From Acidimicrobiales bacterium (GTDB taxonomy: Bacteria; Actinomycetota; Acidimicrobiia; Acidimicrobiales; Iamiaceae), in NCBI GenBank assembly GCA_012730075.1, contig JAAYBP010000105.1, positions 1 to 37,037 of the forward strand: DNA of 37,037 nucleotides, read 5' to 3'. This document shows positions 1 through 7,500 of this stretch, in pieces. A model generated the notes under the pieces. The model was not told where the DNA came from and made no database searches. It was given only the letters and a program-made list of their open reading frames with translations. The translations under genes were made by a program, and so were the position numbers. Within the stretch, counting starts at the first letter, position 1. Each line of letters opens with the position of its first letter.

Positions 1-150
1 GCGCCCGCGAAGAAGGCGCCCGCGAAGAAGGCGGCGTCCACGAAGAAGGCGGCCCCGGCGACGAAGGCAGCCGCGAAGAAGGCGCCGGCGAAGCGGGCGA
101 CGCCCGCGAAGAAGGCCGCCCCGGCGAAGAAGGCGGCGAAGAAGGCTCCG
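1..150 (+). repeat. Degenerate tandem coding repeat (AKKAP units)
   Basis: Units of 12-18 bp built on GCGCCCGCGAAGAAG run in frame through the tail of the TraR/DksA-like gene. The first two 15-bp units (1-30) are identical. Unit number probably varies between strains by slippage, which would only change tail length because units are multiples of three. Confidence 0.85.
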
Positions 151-555
151 GCCAGGAGGACGTCGGCCAGGAAGCGGTCACCGTTCCCGGCCCGGTTCCT
201 CGAAGCCCAGCGCGAGGCGCTGCTCGCCGAACGCGCCACCTACCTCGTCCAGGCCGAGACGCTCGAGGCGGAGGCGGTCGCGCTCGTCACCGACCTCGAC
301 CCCGGCGACGTCCAGTTCGACGAGGAGTCCGGCGAGGGCGACACCCTCGCGGTCGAGCGCGAGCGCGACCTCGCCCTCTCGGCCCAGGCCCGGCAGGCGG
401 TCGAGGAGATCGACCACGCCCTGGCCAAGTTCGACCTCGGCACCTACGGCATCTGCGAGGTGTCCGGTGAGCCGATCCCGAAGGAACGCCTGGAGGCGAT
501 CCCGTGGGCGCGTGAGCGGGTGGAGTACAAGATCGGTGGGCTCGGCCGTCGCTGA
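1..555 (+). CDS. TraR/DksA-family protein with histone-H1-like N-terminal tail, 5' truncated
   Basis: The reading frame is open from base 1 to the TGA at 553-555 (184 residues visible), so the true start lies outside the window. Residues 1 to about 57 are a Lys/Ala/Pro-rich tail of AKKAP-type repeats, like the DNA-binding tails of histone H1 and mycobacterial HupB. The rest is a helical hairpin followed by a DksA-like C-terminal segment. In E. coli DksA four cysteines bind zinc; here only the first survives (Cys152, in CEVSGEPIP), and the others are Ser, Arg and Tyr, so no zinc finger can form. A similar degenerate form is known in Firmicutes YteA-type proteins. DksA proteins act in the secondary channel of RNA polymerase; whether this one does, or mainly binds DNA through its tail, cannot be told. 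It overlaps lspA by 20 bp. Confidence 0.85.
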   Translation, partial: APAKKAPAKKAASTKKAAPATKAAAKKAPAKRATPAKKAAPAKKAAKKAPARRTSARKRSPFPARFLEAQREALLAERATYLVQAETLEAEAVALVTDLDPGDVQFDEESGEGDTLAVERERDLALSAQARQAVEEIDHALAKFDLGTYGICEVSGEPIPKERLEAIPWARERVEYKIGGLGRR

Positions 556-1072
556 CGACCGCGCCGAGGCCGACCGGCCGGCGCGCCCCGGGCGCGCCGG
601 CACGGTCTCCGTCCTCGCCGCGGTCGTCGTCATCGTCGATCAGGTCTCGAAGCACTGGGCGGTCAACCGGCTGTCGGGCGGGCGGGTCGTCGAGGTGGTC
701 GGCGACCTCCACTTCGCCCTGACCTGGAACACCGGCGCCTCCTTCAGCCTCGGCGAGGGCCGGAACCTCGGCCCCCTGATCGCCGTGCTCGCCCTGGGGG
801 TGGTCGCCTGGCTGCTCCGTTCGGGCCACAGCCGCACGATCCCCGGTGCGGTCGCGGCGGGCCTGGTCGCCGGCGGCGCGATCGGCAACCTCGTCGACCG
901 GGCGTTCCGTTCGGGTCCGGCGGGCGCCCCGTCGGGCTTCATGGGTGGCGCGGTCGTCGACTTCATCGCCCTGCCCTGGTGGCCGACCTTCAACGTCGCC
1001 GACTCGGCGGTCGTGGTCGGGGCGATCCTCCTCGTCTTCGCCACCTGGCGCGAGGGCGACGGCGACGGGTGA
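536..1072 (+). CDS. lspA: Lipoprotein signal peptidase (signal peptidase II)
   Basis: Inner-membrane aspartyl protease that removes the signal peptide of prolipoproteins after diacylglyceryl transfer to the lipobox cysteine. The 178-residue product fits the family length. Visible signatures are VDQVSKHWAV after the first membrane helix, NTGASFSLGEG, GNLVDR (first catalytic Asp) and FNVADS (second catalytic Asp), with hydrophobic helices between them. The GTG at 536 was chosen over an in-frame GTG at 467 because the latter would lie deep inside the upstream gene and add a non-conserved Arg-rich extension. It is followed by rluD with a GTGA overlap, the usual lspA-rluD pairing. Two likely substrates are encoded in this window, at 18354 and 31681. 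Confidence 0.95.
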   Translation: MGSAVADDRAEADRPARPGRAGTVSVLAAVVVIVDQVSKHWAVNRLSGGRVVEVVGDLHFALTWNTGASFSLGEGRNLGPLIAVLALGVVAWLLRSGHSRTIPGAVAAGLVAGGAIGNLVDRAFRSGPAGAPSGFMGGAVVDFIALPWWPTFNVADSAVVVGAILLVFATWREGDGDG

Positions 1073-1989
1073 CCGTCCACCGCGAGACCGTGCCCGCCGC
1101 CCTGGCCGGCCAGCGCATCGACCGGGTCGTGGCCTTCGTCGCCGACGTCAGCCGCCGCGAGGCGGCCGACCTGCTCGATGCGGGGCGGGTGGTCGTCGAC
1201 GGCCGGGTGGTGGAGCGGCCGTCGACCCGCGTCGAGGAGGGGAGCGAGGTCGTCGTCGAGGTCGACCCGGCCCCCACCGGGCCGGCGGTGCGCGCGGAGG
1301 CGGCGGTCGAGGTGCCCGTCGTCGCCGTCGACGAAGCGTTCGTCGTGGTCGACAAGCCGCCCGGCCTGGTCGTGCACCCCGGCGCCGGGCAGGCGACCGG
1401 CACGATGGCCGCCGGCCTGCTCGCCCGGTTCCCCGAGCTGGCCACCGTCGGCGACCCCGAGCGCCCCGGCATCGTGCACCGCCTCGACCGCGACACCTCG
1501 GGTCTGCTCGTCGTCGCCCGCACCGAGGCCGCCTACCACCACCTCGTCGACCAGCTCCAGCGCCGGTCGGTCGAGCGCACCTACGTGGCGGTCGTCGCCG
1601 GCCATCCCGATGCGTCCGTGGGCCTGGTCGACGCCCCGATCGGACGCTCGCCGCGGCAGCCGACCCTGATGGCCATCCGCACCGACGGCAAGGCGGCCCG
1701 CACCCGCTACGAGGTCGAGGAGACCTTTACCGAACCCGACCGGGTCGCCCGGGTGACGTGTCGCCTCGAGACGGGGCGCACCCATCAGATCCGGGTGCAC
1801 ATGAAGGCGATCGGGCATCCGGTCGTGGGCGACGTCCGCTACGGCGGGGGGCGCACGCGCGTCGCCTGCCCCCGGCCGTTCCTCCACGCCGCCCGGCTCG
1901 CCTTCGACCACCCCGCCACCGGCGAGCGGGTGTCCTTCGATGCCGCCCTGCCCGCGGACCTCACCGCCGTGCTGGCCGGCCTCTCCTAG
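1069..1989 (+). CDS. rluD: 23S rRNA pseudouridine synthase, RluA/RluD family
   Basis: Converts specific uridines of 23S rRNA (helix 69 for RluD) to pseudouridine. The 306-residue protein has an N-terminal S4 RNA-binding domain (about residues 15-65) and a catalytic domain. The family signature HRLDRDTSG contains the catalytic Asp140, and TGRTHQIRVHM near residue 240 is also conserved. GTG 1069 overlaps the lspA stop (GTGA), which implies translational coupling and settles the start; a longer open frame exists upstream but lies inside lspA. Family membership is certain; RluD rather than another RluA-type enzyme is inferred from the S4 domain and the lspA neighbourhood. Confidence 0.93.
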   Translation: MTVHRETVPAALAGQRIDRVVAFVADVSRREAADLLDAGRVVVDGRVVERPSTRVEEGSEVVVEVDPAPTGPAVRAEAAVEVPVVAVDEAFVVVDKPPGLVVHPGAGQATGTMAAGLLARFPELATVGDPERPGIVHRLDRDTSGLLVVARTEAAYHHLVDQLQRRSVERTYVAVVAGHPDASVGLVDAPIGRSPRQPTLMAIRTDGKAARTRYEVEETFTEPDRVARVTCRLETGRTHQIRVHMKAIGHPVVGDVRYGGGRTRVACPRPFLHAARLAFDHPATGERVSFDAALPADLTAVLAGLS

Positions 1990-2004
1990 CCGGCGCGCAC
2001 GCGG

Positions 2005-2448
2005 TCAGCGGGCGGGTTCGGGCCAGGGGGCGGCGCCGCGGGTGATGGCGGCGACGTCGGCGAGCGTCCGGCCTTCGAGCAGGCTGCGCATCCGGCTCCC
2101 TGCGTCGGCCCACACCGCGAGCAGCACGCACTGGCCCTCGTGGTCGCACGCGCCGTTCTGGTGCGGCTCGCCGAAGTCGCCGACGACGATCGGGCCGTCG
2201 ACGGCGGAGACGATCTGGGCGAGGGTGATCTCCGCCGGGTCGCGGGCCAGCACGTAGCCGCCGCCGACCCCGCGCTTCGAGCGCACCAGGCCCGCCCCCT
2301 TGAGGGCGAGGAGGATCTGCTCGAGGTAGGGCTGGGGGAGCCCGGTGCGCTCGGCGATGTCGCGCACCGCGGTGGGCGTCTCGTCGGGGTGGAGGGTCAG
2401 CGACAACAGGGCGCGGCAGGCGTAGTCACCCCGGGTCGAGACCTTCAT
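2005..2448 (-). CDS. Rrf2-family transcriptional regulator
   Basis: A 147-residue Rrf2-type winged-helix protein. It begins MKVSTRGDYACRAL, the family N-terminus, followed by the helix-turn-helix (about 25-62, with LPQPYLEQIL) and the wing GGGYVLAR. The ligand loop (about 95-110) holds only two cysteines, Cys101 and Cys107, plus His96 and His103, whereas IscR/NsrR-type members use three cysteines for their Fe-S cluster. It may bind a cluster with a non-Cys ligand or be a non-cluster sensor. The ATG at 2448 was chosen over an upstream in-frame ATG because the family consensus starts exactly there and a TACCAT hexamer sits 8 nt upstream. It is divergent from the phosphatase-family gene at 2580 and convergent with rluD. 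Confidence 0.9.
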   Translation of the reverse strand: MKVSTRGDYACRALLSLTLHPDETPTAVRDIAERTGLPQPYLEQILLALKGAGLVRSKRGVGGGYVLARDPAEITLAQIVSAVDGPIVVGDFGEPHQNGACDHEGQCVLLAVWADAGSRMRSLLEGRTLADVAAITRGAAPWPEPAR

Positions 2449-2456
2449 GGCCGAGC

Positions 2457-2462
2457 ATGGTA
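2457..2462 (-). promoter_or_regulatory. Predicted -10 (TACCAT), leaderless start of the Rrf2 gene
   Basis: On the minus strand TACCAT matches the actinobacterial -10 pattern TANNNT and ends 8 nt before the ATG at 2448, so transcription would begin at or next to the start codon. No -35 element is clear. Confidence 0.5.
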
Positions 2463-2531
2463 CGGCCCCGGCCCCCGGATGCCGCGGGACGCCCGTGGCC
2501 GGGGGACTACCGGACGTCGCGGAGGGGCCGA

Positions 2532-2537
2532 TAGGGT
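2532..2537 (+). promoter_or_regulatory. Predicted -10 (TAGGGT) for the phosphatase-family gene
   Basis: TAGGGT is preceded by GA and followed by a leader of about 35 nt that contains a purine-rich GGAAGGGG ribosome-binding site (about 2567-2574) before GTG 2580. It matches other TAGGGT/TACGGT boxes in this window. Confidence 0.45.
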
Positions 2538-2579
2538 CCACGGCGCCCCGGGAGGTCCGGGGTCTCGGAAGGGGTCCTC

Positions 2580-3686
2580 GTGGGTGACCACCCGCTCATC
2601 CCCGACTACGACGGCGGTTGCATCTCGGGCCTCGTCCCGGCGCTGATCGAGCCGTCGGACGGGGCGCCGCCGGCCTGGCTGCCCGCCGCCGCGGTGGAGG
2701 CCGACCAGGTCGTGCTGCTCGTGCTCGACGGCCTCGGTTGGGAGCAGCTCCAGGCCCGCCGACCGCTGGCGCCGACCCTCTGCGACCTGGCCGGTGGGCC
2801 GATCGACAGCGTCACGCCGACCACCACCGCCACCGCCCTCACGTCGATCGCCACCGGTCTGCCGCCCGGCGACCACGGTGTCGTCGGCTACCGGGTCGCG
2901 GTCGACTCCGAGGTCCTGAACATCCTCCGCTGGAGCACGCCGCGGGGTGATGCCCGCCGGTCGATCGACCCCGAGCGGTTCCAGCCCCACTCGGCGTTCT
3001 GCGGGCAGCGTCCCGCGGTCGTCACCAAGGCCGAGTTCGCGTCGTCGGGCTTCAGCGGCGCCCACCTCAGCCAGGTGCGGTTCAACGGCTACCGGGTGCC
3101 GTCGACGCTGGTCACCGAGATCCGCCGGCTGCTCGCCGCGGGCGAGCCGTTCCTCTACGCGTACTACGACGGCGTCGACAAGGTCAGCCACGAGTACGGC
3201 CTCGGCGAGCACTACGACGCCGAGCTGTCCGCCGCCGACCGCCTGGTGGCCGACGTCCTCTCCGTCCTCCCGCCCGGTGCCGCGCTCGTGGTCACCGCCG
3301 ACCACGGGCAGGTCGACGTCGGCGACCGCATCGTCCACCTCCACCCCGACCTCGGGGAGCACATCGCCATGCAGTCCGGTGAGGGCCGCTTCCGGTGGTT
3401 GCACGCCCGGCCGGGCCGGGTCGCCGCCCTGCACGAGGCGGCCGCCGCCCACCACGGAGGCGACGCCTGGGTCGTCACCCGCGACGAGACCATCGAGGAC
3501 GGGTGGTGGGGTCCACGGGTCACCGACGACGCCCGGGCCCGCCTCGGCGACGTCGCCCTCGTCGCCCGCGAGCCGGTGTCGTTCCACGACGACGCCGACA
3601 CGGGCCCCTTCGTGCTCGTCGGTCGCCACGGGTCGATGACCCCGGCCGAGGTGCTCGTCCCCTGCCTGGTCGGCGCCAACCTCTGA
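2580..3686 (+). CDS. Alkaline phosphatase superfamily protein (nucleotide pyrophosphatase/phosphodiesterase type)
   Basis: A 368-residue metal-dependent phosphoryl hydrolase of the AlkP superfamily. The two-zinc site is readable: LVLDGLGWE (metal Asp, about residue 50), a TPTTTATALTS segment with the nucleophilic Thr/Ser (about 80), YDGVDKVSHEYG (Asp and His), VVTADHGQ (Asp-His) and GRHGSMTP (His near the C-terminus). No signal peptide or membrane segment is visible, so it is probably cytoplasmic. Its substrate cannot be read from the sequence; phosphodiesters or nucleotide pyrophosphates are typical. The GTG start follows a GGAAGGGG site. It is transcribed divergently from the Rrf2 regulator, which may control it. 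Confidence 0.85.
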   Translation: MGDHPLIPDYDGGCISGLVPALIEPSDGAPPAWLPAAAVEADQVVLLVLDGLGWEQLQARRPLAPTLCDLAGGPIDSVTPTTTATALTSIATGLPPGDHGVVGYRVAVDSEVLNILRWSTPRGDARRSIDPERFQPHSAFCGQRPAVVTKAEFASSGFSGAHLSQVRFNGYRVPSTLVTEIRRLLAAGEPFLYAYYDGVDKVSHEYGLGEHYDAELSAADRLVADVLSVLPPGAALVVTADHGQVDVGDRIVHLHPDLGEHIAMQSGEGRFRWLHARPGRVAALHEAAAAHHGGDAWVVTRDETIEDGWWGPRVTDDARARLGDVALVAREPVSFHDDADTGPFVLVGRHGSMTPAEVLVPCLVGANL

Positions 3687-3717
3687 CCCCCCTGGACCGG
3701 CGGGCGGTACCGCGGCG

Positions 3718-3723
3718 TACCCT
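3718..3723 (+). promoter_or_regulatory. Predicted -10 (TACCCT) for bpa
   Basis: TACCCT lies 25 bp upstream of the bpa ATG and is followed by GGAGGA (3740-3745). A perfect 10-bp palindrome, GCGGTACCGC (3704-3713), sits just upstream in the would-be spacer; such short GC palindromes arise by chance in this composition. Confidence 0.45.
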
Positions 3724-3748
3724 GGTCGACCCCGCCGACGGAGGACAG

Positions 3749-4357
3749 ATGACCGACACCACGCCGCCCGCCCCCGGATCGTCCGCAGACGGATCGCCCG
3801 CGCCGAACGAACCCGGCGCCGACGGACCGAGCCCCGACCCGACGGTGCAGGGCGAGCTGGTCGACGAGGCGATCGGGGAGGACGACGACCGCCGGGAGGC
3901 GATCGAGGAGCCGGCCAAGCTGATGCGCATCGGCTCGATGATCAAGGGCCTCCTCGAAGAGGTGCGCACCGCCGACCTCGACGACGCCGCCCGGGTCCGC
4001 CTGCGCGAGATCTACGAGACGTCGCTCGCGGAGCTGGGGTCCTCGCTGTCCGACGACCTGCTCGAGGAGCTGAAGCGGGTCACCAGCCCGTTCGCCGAGA
4101 GCGCCGAGAGCGCCGAGCCGCCGTCGGACGCCGAGCTGCGCATCGCCCAGGCCCAGCTCGTCGGGTGGCTGGAGGGCCTCTTCCACGGCATCCAGGCGTC
4201 GCTCTTCGCGCAGCAGATGGCGGCCCGGGCCCAGCTCGAGCAGCTCCACCGCCAGCTCCCCTCCGGCGGCGCGCCCGGTGCGGCCGGCCCCGCCGGTCCC
4301 GGCGGCCCGCCCCGCCCCGGCGGCCTCGGCGAGCCCGGCCCCGGCACCTACCTCTAG
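3749..4357 (+). CDS. bpa: Bacterial proteasome activator (Bpa/PafE family)
   Basis: ATP-independent ring activator of the actinobacterial 20S proteasome, homologous to Mycobacterium Rv3780. The 202-residue protein has an acidic disordered N-terminus (1 to about 50), then the conserved helical core. EEPAKLMRIGSMIKGLLEEV and the later stretch DAELRIAQAQLVGWLEGLF continuing to QQMAARAQLEQL are nearly identical to the mycobacterial protein as I recall it. A Gly/Pro-rich linker leads to the C-terminal GTYL. In Mycobacterium the C-terminus is GQYL, the motif that docks in the proteasome alpha-ring pockets, so the Tyr-Leu end is kept and Gln is replaced by Thr. The ATG follows GGAGGA. The gene implies that this organism has prcBA and a proteasome, although those genes are not in the window. 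Confidence 0.93.
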   Translation: MTDTTPPAPGSSADGSPAPNEPGADGPSPDPTVQGELVDEAIGEDDDRREAIEEPAKLMRIGSMIKGLLEEVRTADLDDAARVRLREIYETSLAELGSSLSDDLLEELKRVTSPFAESAESAEPPSDAELRIAQAQLVGWLEGLFHGIQASLFAQQMAARAQLEQLHRQLPSGGAPGAAGPAGPGGPPRPGGLGEPGPGTYL

Positions 4358-4391
4358 CCCGACCGGGGTTGAGGGGCGGCGCCGGGGTTGG

Positions 4392-4397
4392 TACGGT
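4392..4397 (+). promoter_or_regulatory. Predicted -10 (TACGGT) for dnaE
   Basis: TACGGT, preceded by G as in the other boxes here, would start a leader of about 110 nt before GTG 4515. The 23-bp palindrome at 4417-4439 would lie just downstream of the start site. Confidence 0.45.
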
Positions 4398-4416
4398 CCG
4401 AATCACAGCCGTGTCA

Positions 4417-4463
4417 TTCGTCCACAGACTGTGGACGAACCATGTGGAAGCGGTTGTGGACCA
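4417..4463. promoter_or_regulatory. 23-bp perfect palindrome plus a third DnaA-box-like site upstream of dnaE
   Basis: The arms TTCGTCCACAG (4417-4427) and CTGTGGACGAA (4429-4439) are perfect inverted repeats around a single A. Each arm contains TCGTCCACA, one mismatch from the actinobacterial DnaA box TTGTCCACA. A third near-box, TGGTCCACA, is read on the minus strand at 4455-4463, again with one mismatch at the second position. The arrangement suggests an operator in the dnaE leader, either for DnaA or for an unknown dimeric repressor. It could also act as an RNA hairpin. Binding is inference; the symmetry is directly visible. Confidence 0.6.
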
Positions 4464-4514
4464 CCGTCGACGGTTCGTCGGCACCCCGCCGGGGCGGGAG
4501 GTCGAGGAGGTTCC

Positions 4515-7500
4515 GTGGGGGGCTCGTTCACCCACCTTCACACCCACACCGAGTACTCGATGCTCGACGGCGCGTCGCGCATCGAGTCGGTCGTGGCGGC
4601 GGCGGCGGCCGACGGCCAGCCGGCGCTCGGCATCACCGACCACGGCAACATGTACGGCGTCCTGCCGTTCTACAAGGCATGCCGTGAGCAGGGCATCAAC
4701 CCGGTCATCGGGTTCGAGGCCTACATGGCCCACGAGCACCGCAGCGAGCGCATCGCCACCCGCGGCAAGGTCGACGACACCGGCGGTGAGGGCGAGGGCG
4801 GCCGGAAGGCCTACTACCACCTGACCCTGCTCGCCGAGAACGACGTCGGCTACAAGAACCTGATCCAGCTCTCGTCGCGGGCGTTCCTCGAGGGCTACTA
4901 CCGCAAGCCCAAGGTCGACTGGGAGACCCTCGCCGACCACAGCGAGGGCGTCATCGCCACCACCGGCTGCCTCGGCGGGCACGTCCTCCAGTCGCTCCTG
5001 AACGGCGACCGCGACGGCGCGGTGCAGAAGGCGGCGCGGCTCCAGGAGATCTTCGGGCGCGACAACCTCTTCGTCGAGCTCCAGGACCACGGCATCCCCG
5101 AGCAGCACCGCACCAACCCGCAGCTCGTCGACATCGCCCGCCGCATCGGCGCCCCGCTGCTCGCCACCAACGACAGCCACTACACCCACGCGGACGACGC
5201 CGAGGGCCACGACGCCCTCCTCTGCGTGCAGACCGGCGCCCAGATCTCCCAGGGCGAGAACGAGCGCTTCAAGTTCAAGGGCCACGGCCACTACCTGAAG
5301 TCGGCCCAGGAGATGCGCCACCTGTTCCGGCACCTCGAGGTGGCGTGCGACAACACGCTCTGGGTCGCCGAGCGGGCCGACGTCACCATCGACACGTCCG
5401 GTCAGCCGAAGCTGCCGAGCTTCCCCCTGCCCGACGGCTTCGCGTCCGACACCGAGTACCTGCGCCACATCACGCTCGAGGGGGCGCGGGCCCGCTGGGG
5501 CGACGACCTGCCCGAGGCGGTGTCCGACCGCCTCGCCTACGAGCTGAAGACCATCGACGACATGGGCTTCTCGGCGTACTTCCTCATCACCTGGGACCTC
5601 ATCAAGCACGCCCGCGACCTGGAGATCCGGGTCGGTCCCGGGCGGGGGAGCGCGGCGGGCTGCGCGGTGGCGTACTGCCTGCGCATCACCGACATCGACC
5701 CGATCAAGTACGAGCTGCTCTTCGAGCGCTTCCTCAACCCCAGCCGGGTGTCGATGCCCGACATCGACATGGACTTCGACTCCCGCTACCGGGACGAGAT
5801 GATCCGCTACGCGGCCGAGCGCTACGGCCGCGACCACGTCGCCCAGATCATCACCTTCTCCACCATCAAGGCCCGGGCCGCGGTGCGCGACGCGGCCCGG
5901 GTGCTCGGGCTGGCCTACGGCGTCGGCGACAAGGTCGCCAAGGCGATGCCGCCGCTGGTGATGGGGCGCGACACGCCGCTCTACGCCTGCATGGAGGAGC
6001 ACCCGAAGTTCGTCGACGGCTACCAGCGGGCCGCCGAGCTGCGGAAGATGTACGCCGAGGACCCCGAGGTCGCCCGGGTCGTCGACGTCGCCAAGAGCCT
6101 CGAGGGCATGCGCCGCCAGGACGGCATCCACGCCGCCGCGGTGGTGATCACCGACGACTCCCTCACCGAGTACCTGCCGATCCAGCGCAAGCCCGGGCCG
6201 GGGCAGGACCCCGACGAGGCGCCGGTCGTCACCCAGTACGAGATGGGCAGCGTCGAGGAGCTCGGCCTGCTCAAGATGGACTTCCTCGGACTGCGGAACC
6301 TCGACGTCATCACCGACACGATCCAGCTCATCCGCGACTTCCGGGGCGTCGAGGTCGACATCGACGACCCGCCGCTCGACGACGAGGCGACCTTCGAGAT
6401 GCTCCGCCGGGGCGACTCGATCGGCGTGTTCCAGTTCGAGGGCGGCGGGCTACGCCAGCTCCTGCGCCGCATGGCGCCCACCACCTTCGAGGACGTCGCC
6501 GCCCTCGTCGCGCTCTACCGGCCGGGGCCGATGGGCGTGAACATGCACAACGACTACGCCGACATCAAGAACGAGCGCAAGGCGGTGTCGTACTTCCACC
6601 CCGACGCCGAGGAGCTCCTGGCCGACACGTTCGGGCTGATGATCTACCAGGAGTCGATGATGGGCGTGTCGCAGCGCTTCGCCGGCTACTCCCTCGCCGA
6701 CGCCGACAACCTGCGCAAGGCGTGCGGCAAGAAGAAGCGGGAGGTGATGGAGCAGGAGCGGGCCAAGTTCGTCGACGGATGCGACGCGTCCGGGTACGGC
6801 CGCGACCTCGGCACCCACCTGTTCGACACGATCGAGAACTTCGCCGACTACGCCTTCAACAAGTCCCACGCCTACGGCTACGGCTTCGTCTCGTACCAGA
6901 CCGCCTACCTGAAGGCGAACCATCGCATCGAGTACCTGGCGGCCCTGCTGACCAGCGTCAAGACCAACCTCGACAAGGCGGCGGTGTACCTCAACGAGTG
7001 CCGCCAGTCGCAGATCCCGGTGCTGGTCCCCGACGTGAACCGTTCACAGGCCGACTTCGTGCCCGCCCGCCTCGACGACGGTACCGAGGTGATCCCCTTC
7101 GGCCTCTCCGCGGTGCGCAACGTCGGGTCGGGGCTCGTCGCCCAGCTCCTCGAGGAGCGCGACGCGGGCGGTCCCTTCGGCGACTTCTACGACTTCTGCG
7201 ACCGCGTCCCGCTGCCGGTGCTCAACAAGAAGACGATCGAGTCGCTGATCAAGGCGGGCGGGTTCGACTCGCTCGGCCACCCCCGCAAGGGCCTGCTGAT
7301 CAGCTTCGAACCCATCGTCGACATGACGATCTCGCGGCGCCGCCAGGAGGACCAGGGCGTCATGTCGCTCTTCGACGACGCCCCGAGCGGAGACGGCGGC
7401 TTCGACGACCGGCCCGAGATCCCCGACGTCGAGTTCGACAAGACCGAGCGCCTGAAGCTCGAGAAGGAGATGCTCGGCCTGTACGTGTCGGACCACCCGA

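Noticed and set aside
1-150. CRISPR or satellite array at the left edge
   Set aside because: The repeats are in-frame coding units of varying length without spacers, explained by the AKKAP tail.
3704-3713. GCGGTACCGC palindrome as a bpa operator
   Set aside because: Ten-base GC-rich palindromes are expected by chance in this composition and nothing else supports it.
4417-4439. LexA/SOS box before dnaE
   Set aside because: The actinobacterial SOS box is TCGAAC-N4-GTTCGA; the palindrome here has different arms and only one central base.
4080-6131. 683-codon open frame antisense to bpa and dnaE
   Set aside because: Low-complexity Val/Gly/Arg/Asp composition typical of the complement of GC-rich codons, and no recognisable domain.
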